Shown in pieces: positions 1 through 7,193 of a DNA stretch of 64,000 nt; positions within the stretch are counted from its first letter, which is position 1; the number at the start of each line of letters is the position of its first letter. Both the position numbers and the translations under genes were made by a program. Origin of the DNA: Planctomycetota bacterium. GTDB taxonomy: Bacteria > Planctomycetota > B15-G4. The stretch spans positions 1-64,000 of the forward strand of contig JAJDEO010000044.1 in assembly GCA_029259745.1 (NCBI GenBank). Reading direction: 5' to 3'. The notes below the pieces were generated by a model. That model was given only the letters and a program-made list of their open reading frames with translations. It was not told the origin of the DNA and ran no database searches.

Positions 1-861
1 GCGCTTGTTCAAGTCGGCGCCATAGCCCTGCTTGCCGGGCGCGCCGGAGTTGATCGCCACCCACTTGACGCCCTTGGCCGTGTAACGTTCGGCGGCTGTC
101 TCGAGCGCACCGCCCGAGCCGTGAGCACCCTTGACCACCGGGCATTCGGGGTTGAACCACTCGAGCACGACGACGTCACCGAGGTGATCGCCGAGCGTGA
201 GTTCGTTGCCTTCGAGATCCGAACCCGTGAAGTTCGGCGCGACGAAACCGACCTTCGCGCCCTTGCTGTACTTGACGCCGCAGCCCTGCGGCCGTGACGA
301 GCTCAGCGCAGGAGCCTTGCCCGCCCAGACGTCACCGAGCACGGCGCTGATGTCGCTGTCATGGCCGTTGAAGACGACCTTGCCTTCGGGCGAGATCACG
401 ATCATGTGCGGCGTCGTCTTCGCGCCGAACGCGTTGCCGACCCAGCCCGACTCGTCGAGCAGCACGGGGTAGGACATGTTCCAGTCGGCGCGCGCCGAGC
501 GGTTCTTCTCGGCGCCCGTGCCCTGGTTGCCCGGCGCACCGGAGTTGATCGCGAGCCAGGTCGTGTCTTCGCGGGCATCAGCTTCCGAGGCGAACGTCGC
601 GAGCGTGCCGCCCTCGCCGTGCGCCGCCTTGACGAACGGGCACTCGGGGTTGAACCACTCGAGCACGATGGTCTGCCCGCGCAGCTTGCCCGTGTGAACC
701 GTGCGACCGTCGGCGCTCGGGAGTTCGAACGTCGGCGCAGCCTTGCCGATCTCGGCCTTCCAGACGCCGCCGGTGGCATCACTTTCGCCTCCAGCAAACA
801 GAGGCGCGGCGAGCAGGGCCGTCGAGACGGCGGCAGCGCCGAGGAGGATGGTCGTCTTCAT
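1..861 (-). CDS. secreted tandem peroxiredoxin-like (thioredoxin-fold) protein, 3' end cut off
   Basis: A signal peptide (hydrophobic residues 5-23, cleavage near AGG) is followed by two copies of a thioredoxin-fold redoxin domain, about residues 35-180 and 200 to the window edge. Each has one cysteine in the motif EWFNPECP (C74 and C240) followed by VK and AHG, and each carries a matching INSGAPG segment. This resembles the PRX_like1 branch of the AhpC/TSA families, where the motif is CNHCPY, but no CxxC pair is present, so a peroxidase or bacillithiol-type role is more likely than a disulfide oxidoreductase. A further C194 lies between the domains. Start is the ATG at 861. The reading frame is still open at base 1, so the protein continues outside. 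It is probably periplasmic. The substrate is unknown. Confidence 0.8.
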   Translation of the reverse strand, partial: MKTTILLGAAAVSTALLAAPLFAGGESDATGGVWKAEIGKAAPTFELPSADGRTVHTGKLRGQTIVLEWFNPECPFVKAAHGEGGTLATFASEADAREDTTWLAINSGAPGNQGTGAEKNRSARADWNMSYPVLLDESGWVGNAFGAKTTPHMIVISPEGKVVFNGHDSDISAVLGDVWAGKAPALSSSRPQGCGVKYSKGAKVGFVAPNFTGSDLEGNELTLGDHLGDVVVLEWFNPECPVVKGAHGSGGALETAAERYTAKGVKWVAINSGAPGKQGYGADLNKR

Positions 862-1149
862 GAGAACTCCGTTCGTCGCAGGCCGCGAGGCGCGCAACAT
901 GAGTGTGTGTGGGGGGTCGAGGGGGGCCGCATAGTGGCCCGTCCCAATGGCAGCGATGTTAGCGCGACCGCGAGGGCCTCGCATGACACACGACCGCCGG
1001 CGAGTTGCGAACGGCAGCAGCGGCGCCGCCAATGGCGGGCAACGGCTCCGATTCCGGAACGGACCGTGCGAAACGGAGACCTGGGCGGGAGATCCTCTGT
1101 CTTCAGACTCGGATGACCGCGCGTCCGCCCCCACGGAGTCGAAAGCCGG

Positions 1150-2370
1150 TCAGCGCCCCGCAAACGCCAGCAGCGTGTGGCCTTCGTCGACGACGAGGTC
1201 GCCCTTGGCGGCTTCGGCCTCCGTGAAGCCCTTCGCAGAACGCGCCAGCACTCCCGGGCCCCAAAGTGCAAAGGGCACGTGACTCGTGGAGCCCATGCCT
1301 TCGAGCACCGACGTCATGTGGTCGGTGGTGAGCAGCACGCGCGTGTCGCCGCGCGCGGCGAGCGCCGCAAGCAGCGGATCGACGATGTGACGGTCGAGGT
1401 CCTCGAGCACGCCGACCTTCTTGCGCGCGTCGGCATCGTGACAGGCTTCGTTCGCCGCGCCGAGGTGCAGCAGCACGATGTCGTGCGTCGCGAGGGCGTC
1501 GAGCGTGGCGCGCAGCTTCTGCGCATAGTCGGTGTCGTACGAGCCCGTCGCACCGGACACGTCAGGCACACGCGCGCCGACGACGCGCCCGAGTCCCTTC
1601 ATGATCGGCACGCCCGCGATCACCGAGAGCGTGCGATCGGCGCGCAACGAGAAGGGCTCCATCGGCGCGCGCGTCCCGCCGCCCCACGGCCAGATCGCGT
1701 CGGCGGGATTCTCACCGAGGTCGATGCGGACGCGATTGACGTCGTGCGCGACGAGCAGCTCGGCCGCCGCCGTGACGAGATGTTGCAGCGCGCCGGCGTC
1801 GGGCCCGTATGGCAGGTGCTCCTCGACGAGCTGACCCCGCACCTCGTGCGGCGGCACGGTCGCGATGCGTGGGTCCGTCGCACCGCGCAGCACGAGCAGG
1901 TTGCGGTAGCTCGTGCCGGCGTGGAACGTGACGCGCTCCCACGGCGCGTCGGGCGTCGGCCCGCCGAGCCCCTGCTGCAGCGCCTCGACGAGCAGACGCG
2001 CCTCGACGTTGCCGATGCGCCCGGCCTGGGGGTCGACGACGCGGCCTTCGTAGGTGGAGACGAAGTTCATGCGGAACGCGACGTCGCCGGCGGCGAGCGG
2101 CACGCCGATGCCGGCCGCCTCGAGCGCACCGCGCGCGATCGGTGTGCGGCGCACGTCGTAGCCGAGCACGGACAACAGCGCCGTGTCGCTCGCGGTGCGC
2201 AGGCCGTCGGGCACCTGACGCACGAGTCCGACGCGGCCTTCGGTGGCGAGTCGGTCGAAGCCCGGCGTGTGCGCGACCTCGAGCGGCGTGCGACCATCGA
2301 GCACCGCGAGCGGAACGTCGACGATGCCCGTCGGCAGGAGGATGCAGAGCTTGGTGGAAGGGGCAGCCAT
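1150..2370 (-). CDS. apgM: 2,3-bisphosphoglycerate-independent phosphoglycerate mutase, archaeal (ApgM) type
   Basis: A 406-residue protein of the alkaline-phosphatase superfamily, ApgM branch, which interconverts 3- and 2-phosphoglycerate in glycolysis. Visible marks are TPLEVAHTPGFD near residue 28, the candidate phosphoryl-accepting Ser61 in TASDTALLSVLGYD, and C-terminal metal-site segments HLGAANEACHDAD and TTDHMTS. The usual first metal-ligand motif DGxxD near residue 14 reads TGIVD here, so the first Asp is replaced by Thr. Activity could therefore be reduced or altered. Start is ATG 2370. The RmlD-like gene lies upstream on the same strand with a 5-bp gap (2371-2375), so the two are probably co-transcribed. 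Confidence 0.85.
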   Translation of the reverse strand: MAAPSTKLCILLPTGIVDVPLAVLDGRTPLEVAHTPGFDRLATEGRVGLVRQVPDGLRTASDTALLSVLGYDVRRTPIARGALEAAGIGVPLAAGDVAFRMNFVSTYEGRVVDPQAGRIGNVEARLLVEALQQGLGGPTPDAPWERVTFHAGTSYRNLLVLRGATDPRIATVPPHEVRGQLVEEHLPYGPDAGALQHLVTAAAELLVAHDVNRVRIDLGENPADAIWPWGGGTRAPMEPFSLRADRTLSVIAGVPIMKGLGRVVGARVPDVSGATGSYDTDYAQKLRATLDALATHDIVLLHLGAANEACHDADARKKVGVLEDLDRHIVDPLLAALAARGDTRVLLTTDHMTSVLEGMGSTSHVPFALWGPGVLARSAKGFTEAEAAKGDLVVDEGHTLLAFAGR

Positions 2371-2375
2371 CGCGG

Positions 2376-3290
2376 TCAGCCTACGAGCGCGGGACCCGCG
2401 CTGTCGATGTGCGGCGCGAGCGGGTGAGGCTCTCCCGAGAGCGCGTCGACGCGACAGGCCCGGCGCTCGTGGGCGCGCGGGAACACGTCGCGCGCGTCGT
2501 GCTTCGTGCCGAGCTTGAGGTTCCCGGGACGCACGTCGGCCAGGCCGACCGCCACGCGCGTCGTCACGCCGACACCCTCCGCTCCGTACCCGCCCTGCAC
2601 GGCCTCGCGCAGCGCGAGCGCATGGCGCGTCAGTGCCTCGGGCCCACCGAGATGGACGACGCCCGCGACGTCACCGTGCGAACAAAGGTCACTCAACGCC
2701 AGCGCCACGTCGGCGACCGCCACCGGCGAGCGCACCTCATCGGTGAACATCGTCGGCACATCACCGCGTTCCAGCGCCGCATAGAAGCCCGTCGTCGCCG
2801 AGCGACACCCCGGCGTCGCGCGCCCCGTCACGAGCCCCAGCCGCGGCACGACCGCCCGCGGATCGGCCGCAAGCACGGCGCGCTCCCCCGCGAGCTTCGT
2901 ACGCCCGTACTCGTGCAACGGACGCGCCTCGTCGTCTTCGAGCCAGCCCCCGTGCGTGCCGTCGAAGACCTGGTCCGTCGAGACATGCACGAGCCGCGCG
3001 CCGGTGCTTGCGCAGGCCTCGGCGATCTCACCGGCCGCCTCGGCGTTGACGCGCCGCGCCAGTTCGGGATCGTCGCGACACGGCGTGATGTCCGGCACGG
3101 CGCTGAGCACGACGACCGCCGCCGCCGCCGTCGACGTCACGGCCTCGGCCGCCGCGCCGGGCGTCGCGAGGTCGACGCGCAGGTCGCCCGCCGAGCGCGA
3201 GGCCTCGACGACCTCGTGCCCGTCTGCCCGCAGCCGCGCACACGTCCAGACACCGACGAAGCCGCTGGCACCGAGAACGAGGACACGCAC
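2376..3290 (-). CDS. RmlD-like NAD(P)-dependent sugar reductase (extended SDR)
   Basis: A 304-residue extended short-chain dehydrogenase of the RmlD substrate-binding family, which reduces dTDP-4-keto-rhamnose in nucleotide-sugar synthesis. The Rossmann motif GASGFVG is at residues 7-13, STDQVFDG at 104-111, and the catalytic YxxxK is Y128-K132. The start is taken as GTG 3290, because the frame upstream codes for low-complexity residues with no family similarity. An AGGGAG stretch about 11 bases before the GTG is a plausible ribosome site. It could also serve in methionine-adenosyltransferase regulation, as MAT2B-type homologues do. The rmlABC partners are not in the window, so the substrate is an inference. 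Confidence 0.75.
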   Translation of the reverse strand: MRVLVLGASGFVGVWTCARLRADGHEVVEASRSAGDLRVDLATPGAAAEAVTSTAAAAVVVLSAVPDITPCRDDPELARRVNAEAAGEIAEACASTGARLVHVSTDQVFDGTHGGWLEDDEARPLHEYGRTKLAGERAVLAADPRAVVPRLGLVTGRATPGCRSATTGFYAALERGDVPTMFTDEVRSPVAVADVALALSDLCSHGDVAGVVHLGGPEALTRHALALREAVQGGYGAEGVGVTTRVAVGLADVRPGNLKLGTKHDARDVFPRAHERRACRVDALSGEPHPLAPHIDSAGPALVG

Positions 3291-3570
3291 GTCATGGGTC
3301 TCCCTTGAGACAGGACCGAACGCACCGATGGTATCGTCGCGCGCCCGCGGACGAAGCCGGAGCACGCCAACGCCCGGCGGTCCCGTGAAACACCCTGCTC
3401 GGTGCTCGGCTCGATGACCTGGCTCGCCGATCATGACGCACCGCTCCCGGCCCAACCCGGCGCGGACACTCATGCGCACCGAAGAAACTTCGCCGCCGAC
3501 CATGTCGATCGGCCCGTGATCGCGCTCGACGCGCCGCGTAGGATGTCGCCGACCCCCGCCGGAGATCGCC

Positions 3571-4053
3571 ATGAAACTCATTCCACACGTAGGCGCAGGC
3601 CCGATCCGCCTTGGGATGACCCGCGACGACGTCCAAGAGCTGCTCGGCGCCCCCGACCATCGCGAAACCGAAACGGGCCCCGACGACCTCACGTCCGAGG
3701 AGTGGGAGTACGCTGAGCACGGTCTCGACCTGACGTTCAGCGAGGACAACGCGTGGCGGCTGTCGGTCGTCACGATGTCCGCGCCGGAGCTGCTCGGTGT
3801 CTCGCCGGCGGGAATGCCCGAGGAAGAGGCGCTGGCGGCGCTCGAGGAGGCCGGTGTGCCAACGTTCGAGTTCGACGAGGCCTTCTCGCTCGACGACGAC
3901 ACTGACGACACCGCATGCAACCGTGAGTGCGACGAGTGGGATCTCGCCATGTGGGTCGAGAACGGGATCGTCGTGTCGCTGACGGTCTTCCCCGAGTACG
4001 ACGAGAAGGGCGAGATGCCGCGCTGGCCCAAGCGCGATCAAGAACTGACATGA
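3571..4053 (+). CDS. small acidic protein of unknown function
   Basis: A 160-residue acidic, probably cytoplasmic protein starting at ATG 3571. The N-terminus IRLGMTRDDVQELLGAP is like the opening of several small uncharacterised or immunity-type proteins, in which a conserved GMxxxEVxxLLG precedes a beta-rich body. I could not assign it to a named family. Two cysteines (ACNREC) lie near residue 113. Its stop overlaps the kdsA start by 4 bp (ATGA), so translation is probably coupled. No signal peptide or membrane segment is seen. Confidence 0.7.
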   Translation: MKLIPHVGAGPIRLGMTRDDVQELLGAPDHRETETGPDDLTSEEWEYAEHGLDLTFSEDNAWRLSVVTMSAPELLGVSPAGMPEEEALAALEEAGVPTFEFDEAFSLDDDTDDTACNRECDEWDLAMWVENGIVVSLTVFPEYDEKGEMPRWPKRDQELT

Positions 4054-4859
4054 AGATCGGAAACCTCACCGTCGAACGCGGCGGACCGCTGTTCCTGCTC
4101 TCGGGCCCGTGCGTCCTCGAAGACGACGAGTCGCCGTTCGAGATCGCACGCACGCTGCGCGACATCACAGCCGCGATCGGGATGCCGTTCGTCTTCAAGG
4201 CGAGCTTCGACAAGGCCAACCGCACATCGCTCGACTCGTTCCGCGGCCCCGGCGTCGACGAAGGGCTCGAGCTGCTCGCCGCGATCCGCAAGGACGTCGG
4301 CGTGCCTGTGATGACCGACGTCCACGAAATCTCGCACTGCGAGAAGGCCGCCGGCAAGGTCGACCTCATTCAGATCCCGGCGTTCCTCTGCCGCCAAACC
4401 GACCTGCTGCTCGCCGCCGGTCGTTCGGGCTGCGCCGTGAACGTGAAGAAGGGGCAGTTCATGGCGCCGTGGAACATGGGCACGGCCGTCGACAAGGTCA
4501 AGAGCACGGGCAACGACAACGTGTCCCTGACCGACCGCGGCGTGAGCTTCGGCTACAACACGCTCGTCAGCGACATGCGCGCGATTCCGCAGATGCAGTC
4601 GTTCGGCGTCCCGGTGATCTTCGACGCGACACACTCCGTGCAGCAGCCGAGCGCCGGCGGGACGATCAGCGGCGGCGACCGCACGATGGCACCCGTGCTC
4701 GCGCGCGCTGCCGTCGCCGCAGGCTGCGACGGCCTCTTCGCCGAGACGCACCCCGATCCCGACCGCGCCAAGTCGGACGGTCCGAACATGATCCCGCTGC
4801 ACGAACTCGGCGACCTGCTCGCCACGCTGCAGCGCATCCAAGCGGCCATCCGTGACTGA
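4050..4859 (+). CDS. kdsA: 3-deoxy-8-phosphooctulonate synthase
   Basis: A 269-residue KDO-8-phosphate synthase, which condenses phosphoenolpyruvate with arabinose 5-phosphate in the KDO branch of lipopolysaccharide synthesis. Family marks are SGPCVLED at the start, FKASFDKANRTS, DVHEISH, IPAFLCRQTDLL, VNVKKGQFMAP and FDATHSVQQP. Cys21 in GPCVLE matches the metal-dependent class (Aquifex type); the metal-independent enterobacterial enzymes have Asn there. Length is near the usual 270-285. It shares ATGA with the preceding gene, and its end overlaps the next gene by 8 bp, so this is a tight three-gene operon. Confidence 0.95.
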   Translation: MKIGNLTVERGGPLFLLSGPCVLEDDESPFEIARTLRDITAAIGMPFVFKASFDKANRTSLDSFRGPGVDEGLELLAAIRKDVGVPVMTDVHEISHCEKAAGKVDLIQIPAFLCRQTDLLLAAGRSGCAVNVKKGQFMAPWNMGTAVDKVKSTGNDNVSLTDRGVSFGYNTLVSDMRAIPQMQSFGVPVIFDATHSVQQPSAGGTISGGDRTMAPVLARAAVAAGCDGLFAETHPDPDRAKSDGPNMIPLHELGDLLATLQRIQAAIRD

Positions 4860-5085
4860 GAGTGACGCGGTGGACGGTGAACCGTCGATCGCCGATCCGA
4901 TCGACACTCCGATCAACTGTCGTGTCTGCGGAACACGCGTCGCGCGACGTGTCGCCCGCTGCCCTGAGTGTCACTGCAAGCACCCTGACCGGGCGGCGTT
5001 CAAGCAGGCGACGCGTGGTGGGAACCTCGCGTGGGTGATCGTCGCGGCCGTCGCTTTCGCGCTCTGGAAATGGTTGCGGGGCTGA
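4852..5085 (+). CDS. small zinc-ribbon membrane protein
   Basis: A 77-residue protein with GTG start at 4852, inside the last codons of kdsA. A zinc-ribbon-like pair CRVCG...CPECHC occupies about residues 23-42. A single C-terminal transmembrane segment (about 60-74, LAWVIVAAVAFALWKWL) would leave the ribbon in the cytoplasm. Such zinc-ribbon plus single-span proteins are common in planctomycetes. No specific function is known. The overlap with kdsA suggests co-expression rather than shared function. Confidence 0.65.
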   Translation: MTESDAVDGEPSIADPIDTPINCRVCGTRVARRVARCPECHCKHPDRAAFKQATRGGNLAWVIVAAVAFALWKWLRG

Positions 5086-5119
5086 GCGACAACGCGTCGC
5101 AGCAGCGTCTCGGGCGGCC

Positions 5120-5260
5120 TCAGCGCGGCTCGATGAGATCCCAGCGGTTGCCGTAGAGATCCTCGAACACGGCCACCGTGCGTCCTCAACCCACGTGAAT
5201 CCCAACTCGTCGACGAAGAACACGAGCGCCTCGTCCGTAGTCGTCGACCACGACTGTCAT
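5120..5260 (-). pseudogene. decayed glyoxalase/bleomycin-resistance (VOC) family gene
   Basis: Read on the minus strand, the first part encodes MTVVVDDY. After an apparent one-base insertion near 5237 it continues in the next frame as DEALVFFVDELGFTWVED. It then jumps directly to TVAVFEDLYGNRWDLIEPR followed by a TGA at 5122-5120. These are the typical first strand and the typical last strand of single-domain VOC proteins of about 130 residues. Only about 47 codons separate start and stop, so roughly 80 codons from the middle are missing. A frameshift plus internal deletion makes this a remnant, not a gene. Confidence 0.75.
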
Positions 5261-5295
5261 TCGTGCGAGCCCTTGGTTCACGGGGTTGAGACGCT

Positions 5296-6114
5296 TCACT
5301 GCACGCCGTTGACGAACGTCGTGATGACGTCGCGGAGTTCGCGCTCAGCGCGCCACGGGAGCAGGTGTCCGTGGTCTTGCAGGACGACGAGCTCGGTGTC
5401 CGCGTTGACGAGCGCGTCGCGCAGGTACGTCGTGTTGGCCAGCGGAACGAGAGAGTCTTTGGCGCCGTGCACGATGAGGACCGGGCAGCGGATGCCGCGC
5501 AGACCGTCGGCGAGTACCTCGAGCTCCGCGCGCTGCGGATACAGCTCGTGATTGCTGTTGCGCAGTGAGCGCGGGAGCACGGGCTCGAGCGCCGCCGCGA
5601 CGGAGTTGTACCAGGCGAGTCGCTCGAGCTCGGGATCGGTGTTGCCGGACAACACGACGAGACCGCCGACGAGTTCGGGGTGATCGATGGCGGCCCGCAG
5701 GACGATCGGCCCGCCCAGCGAGTGACCCACGAGCACGGGGCGTCGACCGCGCCGCGTCGCGAGCAGCCGAACGAGCGCGTCGCCCTGATCGGCCAGGCTC
5801 GTCACCGCGGCCTCGGGCTCGCTCTGTCCGAAGCCCGGGCGATCCGGCGCGACCATCTCCCAGCCCGGCAGGACGGGCTCGGCGAGGTAGTCGATCCACC
5901 CCTCGGCCGACCCCGGCGTGCCGTGCACGAAGACGAGCTGCGGCCCCGAGGCATCGCCGGCACTCAGGAAGGACAGTGCACCCGTCGGGGCCGCGACGAC
6001 CCGCCGCTGCGCCTTGGGCGTCACCTCGGGCGTGCGCGTCGTGGGCATCGATGAGCAGCCAACGACGAAGAGCACGAGAATCGCGAGAAGTAGATAAGCC
6101 ATGCCGCGCCTCAA
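5296..6114 (-). CDS. lipoprotein alpha/beta hydrolase
   Basis: A 272-residue alpha/beta-hydrolase with a lipoprotein signal: RR in the first residues, a hydrophobic stretch and the lipobox VVGC (C20), so it is probably membrane-anchored outside the cytoplasm. The oxyanion-hole region is HGTPG, the nucleophile elbow is GHSLGG, the acid is in HGAKDSLVP, and the catalytic His is in DHGHLLPW. Substrate unknown; esterase, lipase or haloperoxidase-like members all share this layout. The start is taken as TTG 6114, which gives the basic n-region and a 4-bp overlap with the upstream gene. ATG 6102 is the alternative and would lose both arginines. Confidence 0.8.
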   Translation of the reverse strand: MRRGMAYLLLAILVLFVVGCSSMPTTRTPEVTPKAQRRVVAAPTGALSFLSAGDASGPQLVFVHGTPGSAEGWIDYLAEPVLPGWEMVAPDRPGFGQSEPEAAVTSLADQGDALVRLLATRRGRRPVLVGHSLGGPIVLRAAIDHPELVGGLVVLSGNTDPELERLAWYNSVAAALEPVLPRSLRNSNHELYPQRAELEVLADGLRGIRCPVLIVHGAKDSLVPLANTTYLRDALVNADTELVVLQDHGHLLPWRAERELRDVITTFVNGVQ

Positions 6115-6473
6115 GCCGGCGCCAGCGAGGCGAGCGAGGCCTCGACAAGCGCGAGAGCGTGGCGATGCATGGGCGCCAGCTCGCCGTAGCGCTCGCGGTA
6201 GGCGCGCGCGGCACGGTCGGGTAGCGCCGCGTCCGCAGCAAGCCCCGGCAGGAGCTCGGTGGCCGCGGCCGCAATCGCCATGAACGCCGGGCAGCCCATG
6301 GCCTTGAAGCCCGCCTCACGCACAAAACCGTCGTCTGTGTGTACGAAGAGCACCAGATGATCCCCGCACGCCGGATTGCGCGCCTCCCCACGGCGGTCGA
6401 AGCCCGTGGCCGGAGGACCCACACGGCCGGGGGCGTCAAAATGGACCTGGAGGTAATCAGGAAGGCGCGGCAT
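6111..6473 (-). CDS. IscU/NifU-like iron-sulfur scaffold-type protein
   Basis: A 120-residue protein matching the N-terminal domain of NifU/IscU/SufU. NPACGD supplies C36 with the following Asp, and FKAMGCPAF supplies C61, the second scaffold cysteine. The third cysteine expected near residue 104 is absent, with His103 and His105 in MHRHALAL there. Either the histidines substitute as ligands or the protein is not a standard scaffold. Its stop overlaps the lipoprotein hydrolase start by 4 bp. The divergent neighbour is a four-cluster ferredoxin, which fits an iron-sulfur theme. Start is ATG 6473. Confidence 0.75.
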   Translation of the reverse strand: MPRLPDYLQVHFDAPGRVGPPATGFDRRGEARNPACGDHLVLFVHTDDGFVREAGFKAMGCPAFMAIAAAATELLPGLAADAALPDRAARAYRERYGELAPMHRHALALVEASLASLAPA

Positions 6474-6571
6474 GGCCGAAAGGATAGCAGCGCGGGCCGA
6501 ACGAGCGGTTGTATCGGGCCTCGGCGTGCCTCGCGTCGCGACATGAGTCGGGTCCGCTTCCCCGCCTTACC

Positions 6572-6599
6572 TTGCGTGACGCGCAGGCTCCTCTATGAT
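6572..6599 (+). promoter_or_regulatory. sigma70-like promoter of the ferredoxin gene
   Basis: TTGCGT at 6572-6577 and TATGAT at 6594-6599 are separated by 16 bases. They match the sigma70 hexamers at 4 of 6 and 5 of 6 positions, in a GC-rich background where such a pair is unusual. Transcription would start near 6606 and leave a leader of about 50 bases before the ATG at 6655. Confidence 0.5.
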
Positions 6600-6613
6600 T
6601 TGTCCTCCCTCCG

Positions 6614-6632
6614 GCGGGACTCTTCGTCCCGC
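6614..6632 (+). other. leader hairpin before the ferredoxin gene
   Basis: A perfect 7-bp stem, GCGGGAC and GTCCCGC, encloses the 5-base loop TCTTC. It lies 8 bases after the predicted transcription start and 22 bases before the start codon. It may stabilise the mRNA 5' end or mediate regulation. No U-run follows, so it is not a classical terminator. Confidence 0.45.
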
Positions 6633-6654
6633 ACCCACCTTCTGGATCCCTGGC

Positions 6655-7131
6655 ATGGCCTTCTTCATCGTCGAAGAGAAGTGCATCGGCTGCACTCTGT
6701 GCGCCAAGGAATGCCCGATGGCGATCATCGAGGGCGAGACGAAGGAAGCCTTCCGGATCTTCGCGCCCGAGACGTGCATCGAGTGCTCGCTCTGCGCGTG
6801 GGTCTGCCCGGCGAACGCGATCCAGAACGGATACGGCGAGTTCGTCGACAAGATGAAGAAGGCCGATCGTCCGGTGGCTTGGATCGACGAAGAAGGCTGC
6901 ACGGGCTGCGAAGTCTGCATGGAGTCGTGCCCCGTCGATGCGATCGACAAGGTGCGCTCGATCGAGCCGTCCGACACGTCGCCCACGGGCGTCTGCCGCG
7001 TCGACTACGACACGTGCATCTCCTGCTCGCTGTGCGCCGTGGTGTGTCCCTGGGACACGATCTCGATGGCTCTCAACCAGGGCGAAGCTGTCGAGCTGGC
7101 CACGGCCCAGGGCACCTACCCCGCACGCTGA
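6655..7131 (+). CDS. ferredoxin with four [4Fe-4S] cysteine motifs
   Basis: A 158-residue polyferredoxin. Four CxxCxxCxxxCP motifs are visible: CIGCTLCAKECP, CIECSLCAWVCP, CTGCEVCMESCP and CISCSLCAVVCP. They form two bacterial 2x[4Fe-4S] modules separated by a linker, so it can carry up to four clusters and act in cytoplasmic electron transfer. The start is taken as ATG 6655, because MAFFIVEEKC is the usual ferredoxin opening; the open frame upstream to 6595 covers the promoter and leader hairpin. The redox partner is not in the window. Confidence 0.9.
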   Translation: MAFFIVEEKCIGCTLCAKECPMAIIEGETKEAFRIFAPETCIECSLCAWVCPANAIQNGYGEFVDKMKKADRPVAWIDEEGCTGCEVCMESCPVDAIDKVRSIEPSDTSPTGVCRVDYDTCISCSLCAVVCPWDTISMALNQGEAVELATAQGTYPAR

Positions 7132-7193
7132 GGCCAACCGGCCCGTAGCACAACGCTCAAGAGCGATCCGTCCGCTGGGACGACCCGACCCCG

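Noticed and set aside
3291..4041. N-terminal extension of the RmlD frame, or a separate minus-strand gene, upstream of 3290
   Set aside because: The extension is antisense to the plus-strand gene at 3571 and has low-complexity Ser/Arg-rich residues; GTG 3290 fits the Rossmann start.
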